The notes under the pieces are model-generated. The model was given only the letters and a program-made list of their open reading frames with translations. It was not told where the DNA came from and did no database searches. Shown here piece by piece: positions 36,243-44,732 of a stretch of 59,157 nucleotides of DNA. The translations under genes were made by a program, and so were the position numbers. Every line of letters begins with the position of its first letter. Within the stretch, counting starts at the first letter, position 1. The stretch spans positions 1 through 59,157 of the forward strand of contig CALJAA010000091.1 in the NCBI GenBank assembly GCA_938028465.1, given 5' to 3'. The DNA is from an uncultured Granulosicoccaceae bacterium (GTDB taxonomy: Bacteria > Pseudomonadota > Gammaproteobacteria > Granulosicoccales > Granulosicoccaceae).

Positions 36243-36274
36243 GTACTAACATTGCCCGAGGCAATGCTTAGTAC
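36243..36274 (-). promoter_or_regulatory. Long hairpin overlapping the rpsU stop codon
   Basis: GTACTAACATTGCC and GGCAATGCTTAGTAC pair around a CGA loop with one bulged base, forming a stem of about 14 bp. The stem includes the last codon and stop of rpsU (36268-36273). No T run follows, so a processing, stability or partial-attenuation element between rpsU and yqeY is more likely than a plain terminator. Confidence 0.6.
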
Positions 36275-36483
36275 ATGCGAACGCGGCGTGAAGTTTCTTT
36301 CGATACTTTCTTCTGGTGACGCTTTACAGCGGCAGCAGCTTTGCGCTTACGCTCTGCAGTCGGCTTCTCGTAGAATTCACGGCGACGTGTTTCTGTAAGG
36401 ACACCGGCTTTCTCGCAAGAGCGCTTAAAACGGCGTAGCGCCATTTCAAAGGGCTCGTTTTCTTTAACTCGTACTGAAGGCAA
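36268..36483 (-). CDS. rpsU: 30S ribosomal protein S21
   Basis: A 71-residue basic protein of the 30S platform, near the anti-Shine-Dalgarno end of 16S rRNA, needed for natural-mRNA initiation. The sequence [18 protein letters not shown] and [15 protein letters not shown] is unmistakable. The start codon is TTG at 36483, with GGAG seven bases upstream; no ATG is available in position. Weak-start initiation could limit S21 supply. It is divergent from tsaD, a widely conserved arrangement. Confidence 0.97.
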   Translation of the reverse strand: MPSVRVKENEPFEMALRRFKRSCEKAGVLTETRRREFYEKPTAERKRKAAAAVKRHQKKVSKETSRRVRMY

Positions 36484-36518
36484 CTTGAATCTCCGACCAA
36501 AATTGTAAAAAGCTCCCT

Positions 36519-36548
36519 AGTATAGCGGGTTGGAACAGGTAAACTCAA
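36519..36548 (-). promoter_or_regulatory. rpsU promoter
   Basis: On the minus strand, -35 TTGAGT (36543-36548) and -10 TATACT (36519-36524) are 18 bases apart, about 36 bases before the TTG start. It is a good sigma-70 match inside the short rpsU/tsaD spacer. Confidence 0.65.
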
Positions 36549-36554
36549 TCTACT

Positions 36555-37589
36555 ATGATAATTCTTGGCATCGAATCTTCCTGTGATGAAACCGGATTAG
36601 CGGTATTTGATACCGATTTCACCGGTAATGGCTTGCGTGCCAACGTGCTTTTCAGCCAAATTGATCTGCATATCCCCTACGGTGGCGTGGTGCCGGAGCT
36701 GGCCTCAAGAGACCATGTTCGCAGGTTAATCCCACTTACAAAAGAGGTGTTGGAGCAGGCGGATTTATCTGTATCTGAGCTCGATGCTGTGGCCTATACC
36801 GCAGGCCCCGGGCTCTCTGGAGCCCTATTGAGTGGGGCTATGATGGCCAGATCGCTTGCCTGGGCGCTCGGTTGCCCAGCATTGGGCGTGCATCATATGG
36901 AAGCCCATTTGCTGGCACCATTACTCGAAGATGATCAACCCGAGTTTCCCTTTGTTTGTCTGTTAGTTTCAGGCGGTCACACGTTACTAGTTAGGGTGGA
37001 CGGCGTTGGTGAGTACCAGTTGCTCGGGGAGTCAATAGATGACGCTGCTGGTGAGGCTTTTGACAAAACGGCAAAAATGTTAGGCCTGCCATACCCAGGT
37101 GGCCCAGAGCTATCAAAGCTGGCTCAGTCTGGTGATGCCTCGGCAATCAAGCTGCCGCGGCCCATGATGGATCGCCCGGGGTTGGATTTCAGCTTCAGTG
37201 GGCTCAAAACCGCCGCCATTACCCGATTGAGGGGGCATCAGGCCTCTGGCGAAGATAGCGCTCACTTTAAGGAGGATCTCGCCGCCTCGTTTGAAGCAGC
37301 GGTCGTGGATACTTTGCTAGGCAAGTGTGCCCGTGCGCTAAAGCAGGAAAACCTCAATAATTTGGTGATATCTGGCGGTGTCAGCGCCAATACTCGATTG
37401 CGTAGCCAAGCAGATGAGCTGTGCGCAAAACTGAACGGCCGCGCTTATTACCCGCGGCTGGCGTTTTGCACAGACAACGGCGCGATGATCGCTTTGGCGG
37501 GTGCCATGCGGTTGAAGCAAGGTGAGCAAAGTGGGTTGGATGTGATGGTTCGGCCTAGATGGCCTTTGGAAGAGTTGGGTAAGCCCTAG
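36555..37589 (+). CDS. tsaD: tRNA t6A37 threonylcarbamoyltransferase
   Basis: Transfers the threonylcarbamoyl group to A37 of ANN-decoding tRNAs, with TsaB and TsaE. The 344 residues match the family. Visible are [17 protein letters not shown] at the start, the metal-binding HHMEAHL (about 116-122), the ATPase-fold segments [11 protein letters not shown] and [25 protein letters not shown], and [13 protein letters not shown] near the end. It is divergent from rpsU and appears monocistronic, ending before a convergent palindrome. Confidence 0.97.
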   Translation: MIILGIESSCDETGLAVFDTDFTGNGLRANVLFSQIDLHIPYGGVVPELASRDHVRRLIPLTKEVLEQADLSVSELDAVAYTAGPGLSGALLSGAMMARSLAWALGCPALGVHHMEAHLLAPLLEDDQPEFPFVCLLVSGGHTLLVRVDGVGEYQLLGESIDDAAGEAFDKTAKMLGLPYPGGPELSKLAQSGDASAIKLPRPMMDRPGLDFSFSGLKTAAITRLRGHQASGEDSAHFKEDLAASFEAAVVDTLLGKCARALKQENLNNLVISGGVSANTRLRSQADELCAKLNGRAYYPRLAFCTDNGAMIALAGAMRLKQGEQSGLDVMVRPRWPLEELGKP

Positions 37590-37608
37590 TCGTCGTCCTC
37601 GCAAGACT

Positions 37609-37636
37609 TGTCATCCCCGCCTCCGCGAGGATGACA
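37609..37636. repeat. REP-like palindrome between tsaD and Omp85 gene
   Basis: TGTCATCCCCGC and GCGAGGATGACA form a 12-bp stem with one mismatch around loop CTCC. It is the same element type and loop size as at 11195-11222, again between converging genes. Confidence 0.78.
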
Positions 37637-37655
37637 GCAACCGCGAGAACAACAC

Positions 37656-39278
37656 CTAAAAAACAGCCTTACTACCCAACACCAACTGCACGCTATCAAT
37701 ATCGTCCCGCTGATCAAACGGCACTGCCACATCAACATGCACCACTAACGCATTAGCATGCCGTGTGGATAAAAAGCGCAAGCCTACGCCGCCATTGCCT
37801 AACCAGTCGGACTGATCAGCGTCGTCTGAATTCCAAGCACGGCCGGCATCCACAAACGCAGCGGCGCCAATACGGATCAAGTTCCATGGATACCAGTTTA
37901 GATAAAAACGTTGCTCTGCAGAAAGCAGCACACGCCGGTTACCACTTTGCATCCGCAATGGGTAACCGCGCAATCCGTTATCACCGCCAGCTAAAAATTG
38001 ATTTTCAGCAAAGAGATTGTCACCAATTGCCGCTTTTGCTGAGAGAAACAACGTGCGATTACTTGACTGAAACCAAAACCATTGCAGCCGTGGGCGTACG
38101 ATCGTGTTAACGAACTCGTCGTCGATGCGAAATGTATCGAGTTGTGCCTTAAGCAGTCCGAGTGAGTTACCACGCTGCCATCCCTTGCGATACTGAGTGT
38201 GCAGAACCAGTGCATCAACACTGCTATCGAAGCTCTCACTGGCAATACCGATGCGAGTTTCAAAAAAGTGGCCAAGGGAAATATCCTCCACTTGTTCCAT
38301 CATATAGAGGTTGCTTCGCTTAACGAAATGCGGTTGTTGAAATTGCCATGCAACATAAGGGTAAACAAAACGCCGTTTGGGAAATTCGAATTGAGCCTCA
38401 GGGTCGCTCACATCGATGAGATTGGTTTCATCAAAGCGTGCGCCTATCCAAAAGCGATTTAATTTTTTGGCTTGCAGGCCTTTGGAATAACCAAAATTGA
38501 TATCAGCAAAGCGTGACTCCAAATCGAATATTGTCGTGATTTTCCGGTCAGTGTAGAGCGGTGAAAGTAGCTGCTTTCTGTCTACTGCAACACGCCAGGC
38601 GCGCTTACTGTCAAGTGAATAAAACGGTAACCTGAAGTCTGCTAGCTGTCGCTCGCCGTCTGTATTGTCTTGCCATTGCAGCGTTAGCTGTTGGCGGCTA
38701 CCGAGTAAATGTTTGTCCTTGTAATTCAGTATGGTTTGATCGCGTTCTATGCCTTGTTCGTAAGAGAAAGCTAACTCTTTACCCCAGCCAAATAAATTGG
38801 CTTCCCGAATTTCAAAGCCAGCGCGGCTTTCACCTCCAGTTCGCTTGTATAAAATTTTTGGGATTAACGACCAAAGGTCGCGAGTGGTAACTTGAATATT
38901 TATAGCGTTGCCACACCGTTCAACTGCTGTGATATTGGCAGATTTTAAGTAGTCATTTTCGCGGAGCAGGCGCTCGCTTTCTGCGATGACAGAAAAATCA
39001 AATGCATCTCCTGATTTAAACAAAAGTTGTTGTTCGATGACTTTGGCACGCGTTTGTTTGTGAAAGCGATTTCCGAATCGATGAATAAACTTGGTTTCTC
39101 TGCTTAGATCAAATATATCGTTGGCGTTAACGGTGACTTTACCGATCGTTGTGTTTCCAACGTTAGCTTTCGTGGCATCAAACGGGGCGCATTCATCAAT
39201 GGTGGTTTGTGCAGCCGCAATATTGCTGGTGGCGAGTAGTATTGTTGCGTAAGTGATTTGTTGTAGTGATGCTTTCAT
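37656..39278 (-). CDS. Omp85-family outer-membrane protein (single POTRA plus barrel)
   Basis: A 540-residue protein with a signal peptide ending near IAAA. A POTRA-like segment (about 40-145) has LLFKSGDAFDFSVIAESERLLRENDYL and INIQVTTRDLWSLIP. The barrel (to the C-terminus) shows LAGGDNGLRGYPLR, the lid-lock motif region of Omp85 proteins, then FVDAGRAW, and it ends in a Phe. It resembles surface-antigen (D15) or BamA/TamA relatives but is shorter than BamA; its client is unknown. ATG at 39278 begins the signal peptide; a longer frame overlaps the end of plsY and is unlikely. Confidence 0.85.
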   Translation of the reverse strand: MKASLQQITYATILLATSNIAAAQTTIDECAPFDATKANVGNTTIGKVTVNANDIFDLSRETKFIHRFGNRFHKQTRAKVIEQQLLFKSGDAFDFSVIAESERLLRENDYLKSANITAVERCGNAINIQVTTRDLWSLIPKILYKRTGGESRAGFEIREANLFGWGKELAFSYEQGIERDQTILNYKDKHLLGSRQQLTLQWQDNTDGERQLADFRLPFYSLDSKRAWRVAVDRKQLLSPLYTDRKITTIFDLESRFADINFGYSKGLQAKKLNRFWIGARFDETNLIDVSDPEAQFEFPKRRFVYPYVAWQFQQPHFVKRSNLYMMEQVEDISLGHFFETRIGIASESFDSSVDALVLHTQYRKGWQRGNSLGLLKAQLDTFRIDDEFVNTIVRPRLQWFWFQSSNRTLFLSAKAAIGDNLFAENQFLAGGDNGLRGYPLRMQSGNRRVLLSAEQRFYLNWYPWNLIRIGAAAFVDAGRAWNSDDADQSDWLGNGGVGLRFLSTRHANALVVHVDVAVPFDQRDDIDSVQLVLGSKAVF

Positions 39279-39315
39279 TATTAAGCTGGGTGTTACCAGT
39301 AAATGTTGTAAACCA

Positions 39316-39942
39316 CTACGTTTTTTTCTTCTCACCAATTTTAGGTTCTGTGCCTGCCAAAATACGTTTTATATTTTCTCTATGGCTGTAAAAAACAAGT
39401 GCACCAATAACGATAAATGCCACGCTATAAACTGTCTCACCTGTTATCGCCAGAAAGACGGGAATCAAAGCAAAGGTGATTAACGCCGCCAGGGACGAAA
39501 CACGAAACGTCAGGCTGCAAGCTAACCAAGCGAGTAGTGCTAGCAAGCCAGATGATGCGCTCACACCAAGTAATGCACCCAAAGCCGTTGCAACACCCTT
39601 GCCACCGCGGAAGTCGAAAAATACCGGGTACAAATGCCCTAAGAATGAAGCCAGCGCAACAAGCGCAACTGTTGGCGGGTGCTTAACCAATAGCCAAGTA
39701 ATGACGACAGGTAAAAACCCTTTTAACGCGTCACCCAGTAAAGTGAGCCCCGCGGGGAATTTGCCGCCCATTCGCAGTACATTAGTAGCGCCAGGGTTGC
39801 CAGAGCCAGAATCGCGCGGATCGCCTAAGCCCATCATTTTGCAGACAATAACTGCAGTAGAAAGAGAGCCGATCAAGTACGCCAATGTGGCGGCGATAAG
39901 CGCGATGATGGTTCCGCTGAGTGTGATCACGATTAATGGCAA
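39316..39942 (-). CDS. plsY: Acyl-phosphate:glycerol-3-phosphate acyltransferase
   Basis: Inner-membrane enzyme that makes lysophosphatidate from acyl phosphate in phospholipid synthesis. Its 208 residues have five or so helices. The three conserved loops are visible: SGNPGATNVLR (about 46-56), GHLYPVFFDFRGGKGVATALG (about 102-122) and FYSHRENIKRI near the C-terminus. It is often next to tsaD in this group; here the Omp85 gene lies between them. Confidence 0.96.
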   Translation of the reverse strand: MPLIVITLSGTIIALIAATLAYLIGSLSTAVIVCKMMGLGDPRDSGSGNPGATNVLRMGGKFPAGLTLLGDALKGFLPVVITWLLVKHPPTVALVALASFLGHLYPVFFDFRGGKGVATALGALLGVSASSGLLALLAWLACSLTFRVSSLAALITFALIPVFLAITGETVYSVAFIVIGALVFYSHRENIKRILAGTEPKIGEKKKT

Positions 39943-40222
39943 ACTTAAGAGTTATGGTGGACACTATAGCATTGCGACTCTTTGTGCCGCTAACCAAATC
40001 AGGTAGTGATTATGGGGCTTAAAGTTATGCATAAAGGGCTGCCGGCGAAGCGTTTAGCCAATTCGTTTCGCCAAAATGTGAGGATGGTCTGCGACTAATT
40101 TCTCATTCGAAGCCATGCTCCCTAAAAACCACACTCATTATATCGATATCGCCAGTTTCTATATCTTTTGGCACAATAGGTGTTCTGAGTCAGTTTATTA
40201 GGTCGCAAGGTTGTACTGCACG

Positions 40223-41749
40223 ATGATCGCTGAATCACACAATGGTACCAAGGTTTCAGTCATGCTGTTACGAGACAGGTGGTTGTTTCTGTGCGTGCCA
40301 ATTTTGCTTTTCAATGCCTTGGTTTTTCTGGTTGATCAGATTTTTCTGAGGCATTACTTTGCACTTGTGAAGGCAGTGGCTGTGCGTGTGTTGTGGAGGC
40401 TAGGTGCCCGATCACTAGTTAATATTCCAGTCTTGCTGTTCCTTTGTGTTGCCACTACGGCGGGCGTCTATCTTGCTGATGGGCATTCGGCGTTCCCTAA
40501 AGCGTTAGTGTGGTTGATGATGGGCGCTGCCGTATTGCTGGGCATGATGGTGATAGCCTGTATTGAATACACTTCTGAAAATCGATATGGCGTTAGAGCC
40601 GATCTTGTTTTGGGTTTCACTCAGCTCACAGCCAAACCGCCTGAAGGTGTTGCCCCGGTTCCAAAAGGTTTACGGGTAGCTGAGCTATCTTGGGGGATAT
40701 TTCTCGGTTCATTGATGGTGACCATATATGTGCTGTGCAATGTAGTGTTGTTAGTATTATCGACGCCATTTTCGCTACCGTTTTGGTTGGCAGTCAATGC
40801 ACTAATTATGGTTTTGTTTTTAGTGGATTTCGTGGTAGTAGAGCACGTTGCCTCCCATTCACCAAAGGGTTTAGTTGTTACCTTGGAAAAACCAGGTCTG
40901 ATGGCAAGGTCACTCTATTGCCTAGAGTGGGTCAGGCGCTTTATTGTTTGGCCGTTGTATTTCTGGCTTCCTAATGCTTACTATTTAACGCATACCCATC
41001 ACCATCATGTAGAAAACAATGGGCCCGCGGACTGGCAATCGACACTTCGGTTTGATCAGAGCAGTTTAATGGACTTCACAAAGTCTCTGAGCGCCTTGCA
41101 GTTCTCCATGTTGTTTCCTCTCGATACGCTTCGATACTTTAAGGCGATGAATAAAAAGCGAATGCAGAAAATGCTGGTTCAAACATGTATACAAGGCTAT
41201 GGGGTGATTTTATTGGCAATAATAATCGAGCCGTATCTGGCGATCGTGCCGATGCTGTTCTACTTTGGGCGCGGATGGGTTATTCACCAATTTATATTTG
41301 CCTGGCATGGTTTTCATGACGCACGCCAACCGTACGATGTCGTAGCGTCCAATAATGACGAGGCCCATTATGTGCACCACAAAAAACCGGGTTTGCATAT
41401 CTTCTCGCCTGATATCTACTCAATAGTGGACGAGAATCGAGCTGATAAAACAAAACAGTTTCCTGTTCATATTGATAAAGCCAGCTACACGCTGGTGATG
41501 AACAACTGGCTGCTGATTCAGTCGTTGTTATGGCAGCGTAAATTTACGTTCATAAGAAACATCATAGAATGCGGTCACCTGAGCGATTCTCAGCTTTCTC
41601 AATTGGTTTGTGGCACACAACTACTCGCGCGCCGAGAAAAGTTAGCGAGCGTCGATCGTAGGTTGTCTGCCTACGCCGGGCGGTTGATTGAGTGGATGGC
41701 AAAGAAGACTGCGCCAGTACAGTATCAGCGCTTCATCACTCCGCGCTAG
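40223..41749 (+). CDS. Membrane fatty acid desaturase-like di-iron protein
   Basis: A roughly 508-residue integral membrane protein with about eight hydrophobic helices. Three histidine clusters of the membrane di-iron desaturase/hydroxylase superfamily are visible: HTHHHH in YYLTHTHHHHVENNG, HGFHDAR, and EAHYVHHKKPGLH. They suggest an oxygen-dependent desaturase or hydroxylase, but the family and substrate are not recognised. Its long N-terminal membrane region before the first His box (about 250 residues) is unusual. The start is uncertain: ATG 40223 has AAGG 12 bases up; ATG 40262 (MLLRDRW) has AAGG eight bases up and may be the true start. Confidence 0.7.
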   Translation: MIAESHNGTKVSVMLLRDRWLFLCVPILLFNALVFLVDQIFLRHYFALVKAVAVRVLWRLGARSLVNIPVLLFLCVATTAGVYLADGHSAFPKALVWLMMGAAVLLGMMVIACIEYTSENRYGVRADLVLGFTQLTAKPPEGVAPVPKGLRVAELSWGIFLGSLMVTIYVLCNVVLLVLSTPFSLPFWLAVNALIMVLFLVDFVVVEHVASHSPKGLVVTLEKPGLMARSLYCLEWVRRFIVWPLYFWLPNAYYLTHTHHHHVENNGPADWQSTLRFDQSSLMDFTKSLSALQFSMLFPLDTLRYFKAMNKKRMQKMLVQTCIQGYGVILLAIIIEPYLAIVPMLFYFGRGWVIHQFIFAWHGFHDARQPYDVVASNNDEAHYVHHKKPGLHIFSPDIYSIVDENRADKTKQFPVHIDKASYTLVMNNWLLIQSLLWQRKFTFIRNIIECGHLSDSQLSQLVCGTQLLARREKLASVDRRLSAYAGRLIEWMAKKTAPVQYQRFITPR

Positions 41750-41944
41750 GTAATGTTGATATTGTTGATACGGCGGTACGAGCTATGACAGTTCCGTCTT
41801 AAAGCCCGACACCGAATACCGCGATCCAGGCAACAAGCAGCGACTGCTCAGGTCGGTGTGGCAATTCCTGATTAAATGGCATTGCTACCAACTCATCTTG
41901 TCTAAATAGGTAAACTAAGCCTAATTACGTTTACCGCCCAAGCC

Positions 41945-42847
41945 ATGTCCTTAATACAGCCTGATTCCCCCGCTGCTGTTGCCAGAGTATTTCGGCGTCG
42001 TGCTGGTTCATTTTCTGAATATTCAGCGATTTTCCAGGCGGCATCTGAACGAATGCTTGAGCGGCTGCATGTCATGAAGCTGGAGCCTGAGACAATCTTG
42101 GATCTGGGCTGTCGAGATGGTTTTCAGGCGCAAGCTCTGGCAGAGCGGTTTCCGAATGCTCGGATCGTGGGGGTCGATTTTCATATCGGGAATACGGTCG
42201 AGACATCCGACGCTGCTCAAAAATCGAGCAAATTGTGGTGGAAGCCTTGGCAACGACCAAAACAGCTAGAGCTGATCTCAGCCGATCCTCACCAACTGCC
42301 TCTCGAGAGCGGACAATTTGACTTGGTTATTTCTAACCTATTGCTGCCTTGGTGCGCCGAACCGCAGCGCGTTTTCGATGAAGCCGTACGCGTTTTGAAA
42401 CCGCAGGGTGCTTTTTTATTCACCAGCGCAGGCCCCGATACATTACAAGAGTACCGCCGTGCCTGGGAAACTATTGATACCTACGAGCACAGCTTCGGCT
42501 TAGTCGATATGCACGACATAGGCGACGCACTTTTGGCGGCTGGGCTCTCGGCACCGGTGCTCGATCGAGAAGTGATTAGTGTGGATTACCCTAATATAGC
42601 GGCATTACAGGCCGAATTGAGGGCTGTAGGTGCGGGGAATTTAGCCATTGGGCGGCGCAAAGGATTGATGAATAAACGGGTAACTGCGCGGCTGGACAAT
42701 GCTGCAGAACCGACGGGCAAACGCTTCGTAACGACACTCGAGCTAGTGCATGGCCACGGATGGAAGGGTGACTTACCCACAGGCAAGCAAACGGATGAGG
42801 GTTACACGATTTCTCTTGATAGTTTTACGACCGCTTTGCGTAAGTAA
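41945..42847 (+). CDS. BioC-like SAM-dependent methyltransferase
   Basis: A 300-residue class I methyltransferase. N-terminal VARVFRRRAGSFSEYSAIFQAASERMLERL and motif I ILDLGCRDG (about 51-59), then FDLVISNLLLPWC, ALFTSAGPDTLQEYRRAW-like and FGLVDMHDIGDALLAAGL, resemble BioC, which methylates malonyl-ACP to start biotin synthesis. No other bio gene is nearby, so a different acceptor, as in the related complex I assembly factors, cannot be excluded. It is monocistronic or first before DUF2244. Confidence 0.75.
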   Translation: MSLIQPDSPAAVARVFRRRAGSFSEYSAIFQAASERMLERLHVMKLEPETILDLGCRDGFQAQALAERFPNARIVGVDFHIGNTVETSDAAQKSSKLWWKPWQRPKQLELISADPHQLPLESGQFDLVISNLLLPWCAEPQRVFDEAVRVLKPQGAFLFTSAGPDTLQEYRRAWETIDTYEHSFGLVDMHDIGDALLAAGLSAPVLDREVISVDYPNIAALQAELRAVGAGNLAIGRRKGLMNKRVTARLDNAAEPTGKRFVTTLELVHGHGWKGDLPTGKQTDEGYTISLDSFTTALRK

Positions 42848-42946
42848 ATGCGATAATGCGCGCTGGCAAGTGTGTCGTTCACGCACTAAGCTGTAGAGTA
42901 GGTATTTTGGGCGAGGTGCTAGCAAGATGTTGGCAACGGTGTAGTA

Positions 42947-43414
42947 ATGATCCAAATCCAACAACCACAGCTACAACACACTCGTTTGGTGGTGAAAGCT
43001 AACCAATCGATGAGCTGGCGGGCTAACTTAATGTTGGCTGCAAGTTTGGGTGTTGTCTGTATGGGCATTGCTATCGCGATGGCCTTTATGGGTTTTTGGA
43101 TGATCATCCCATTTGCCGGTGCCGAAATAGTGTTTGTGTTGTTTTGTTTGCACGCCACGGTTCGCCGGTTAGGCCGGCAAGAAGTCATTACAATCCAGCC
43201 TCAGGCGATCCTATTGGAGTGGGGTTACCAGGAGCCGGAAGTCACGGTTAATTTGCCGCGGCAATGGAGCAAGCTTAATTACAGGTGCTCCGATAACGAA
43301 TTTGAAACAGGCGATCTCAGTCTATCTGCGCACGGCAAGCGCTATCCACTGGGCAAGAGCTTGGGGCGTGAAGAAAAACGCACGCTGTACACCGAACTAC
43401 GAGATCGTCTTTAG
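42947..43414 (+). CDS. DUF2244 membrane protein
   Basis: A 155-residue protein with two adjacent membrane helices (about 27-70) and a beta-rich tail containing QAILLEWGYQEPEVTVNLPRQWSKL and a final LGREEKRTLYTELRDRL. This matches DUF2244, which is repeatedly found beside cytochrome oxidase genes in proteobacteria. The role is unknown; an assembly function is plausible from context. It lies 118 bases before coxB. Confidence 0.85.
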   Translation: MIQIQQPQLQHTRLVVKANQSMSWRANLMLAASLGVVCMGIAIAMAFMGFWMIIPFAGAEIVFVLFCLHATVRRLGRQEVITIQPQAILLEWGYQEPEVTVNLPRQWSKLNYRCSDNEFETGDLSLSAHGKRYPLGKSLGREEKRTLYTELRDRL

Positions 43415-43532
43415 TAGAGGCACTCTTAGATGGTGTGACAACAGATACAGGTGGATGTTCATTAGAAGGCTTTTGTCTAGCTACTAATGAGAAGCCGCAA
43501 ACAGTTTTAGTTTTTTTTTGGAGATCATCAGT

Positions 43533-44732
43533 ATGCGTTCTGACGTAAGTCGTTGGATGCTCCTCGCCGTGTTTTTGCTTGCGCTGCCTTTTGGCGCATC
43601 GGCGGATTGGGGTGCGTTAAATATGCCAGTAGGCGTAACCGAAATCAGTAAAGAAGTTTATACGCTTCATATGCGTATTTTCTATATTTGCTGCATCATT
43701 GGTGCGCTTGTTTTTGCCGTGATGATTTACTCAATGTTTGCCCATCGCAAATCAAAAGGCGCAGTCGCTGCAGATTTTCATGAAAGCACAGCGGTTGAAA
43801 TTGTCTGGACAATCGTGCCGCTCATTATTCTAATAGCCATGTCTATTCCAGCAGCCAAAGTATTGGTGAAAATGGAAGATTTCAGCGATTCAGATATGAC
43901 GATTGGTGTAACTGGTTATCAGTGGCGCTGGCATTACTCATACCTAGATGAAGGTATCGAGTTTTACTCGCAACTGGATCGTGAGCACAACGCAGCACGT
44001 CAACAAGGTGCGGAAGTTGATCTTGAGCAATTTGGTGAAATCTATCTGCGTGAAGTAGACAACCCCTTGGTTGTTCCAGTTGGCAAGAAGATTCGTTTTC
44101 TACACACCGCAGCTGATGTCATCCATAGTTGGTGGGTGCCTGATTTATCCGTTAAGAAAGACGCGATCCCAGGTTTTATTAATGAAAATTGGGCGAAAAT
44201 TGAAGAGCCAGGTACCTATCGCGGTAAATGTGCTGAGCTTTGTGGTCGTGATCACGGCTTTATGCCTATCGTTGTTATCGCGCTTGAGCAAGCCGATTAT
44301 GACGAGTGGGTGCTCGATCAGCAAAACAAAGTAGCTGCAGCCACTATCGATGCTGATCGAGCGTGGGAGCATCAAGAGCTTGTCGCAACAGGCGAAGCGG
44401 TTTATCAATCTAACTGCATGAGCTGTCACCAAAAAGAAGGTCAAGGCATACCGGGTATGTTCCCAGCGATTGGCGGTAGCCACATTGCAACGGGCGATAT
44501 CGATACACACATCGAAACTGTCCTTAATGGTGTAACTGAAACGGCTATGACCGGTTTTTCAGGCAAATTAAGTGATTCAGAATTGGCAGCCGTCATTACG
44601 TATCAACGTAATGCCTTTGGCAACGAAACAGGCGACACACTGCAACCCGCAGCGCTAAAAACATTTCGCCAAGGCCAGCAACAAACTTTGCTCACGCAAC
44701 CGCAGCTTGTAACAGATACGGGAGTTAACTAA
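43533..44732 (+). CDS. coxB: Cytochrome c oxidase subunit II with fused cytochrome c domain
   Basis: Electron-input subunit of an aa3-type oxidase. Its 399 residues have a signal peptide (to about GASA), two membrane helices, and a cupredoxin domain with the CuA ligands CAELCGRDHGFM and HSWWVPDL. The C-terminal domain carries haem motif CMSCH and distal Met segment TGFSGKLSD, a single cytochrome c. Fusion means electrons can enter through its own haem (caa3-type). ATG at 43533 has GGAG nine bases upstream, after a run of T. It overlaps coxA by one base. Confidence 0.96.
   Translation: MRSDVSRWMLLAVFLLALPFGASADWGALNMPVGVTEISKEVYTLHMRIFYICCIIGALVFAVMIYSMFAHRKSKGAVAADFHESTAVEIVWTIVPLIILIAMSIPAAKVLVKMEDFSDSDMTIGVTGYQWRWHYSYLDEGIEFYSQLDREHNAARQQGAEVDLEQFGEIYLREVDNPLVVPVGKKIRFLHTAADVIHSWWVPDLSVKKDAIPGFINENWAKIEEPGTYRGKCAELCGRDHGFMPIVVIALEQADYDEWVLDQQNKVAAATIDADRAWEHQELVATGEAVYQSNCMSCHQKEGQGIPGMFPAIGGSHIATGDIDTHIETVLNGVTETAMTGFSGKLSDSELAAVITYQRNAFGNETGDTLQPAALKTFRQGQQQTLLTQPQLVTDTGVN

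Noticed and set aside
43415-43532. Terminator before coxB from a GGCTT ... AAGCC pair and a T9 run
   Set aside because: The stem is only five pairs with a loop of about 20 bases, and the T run is ten bases away from it.
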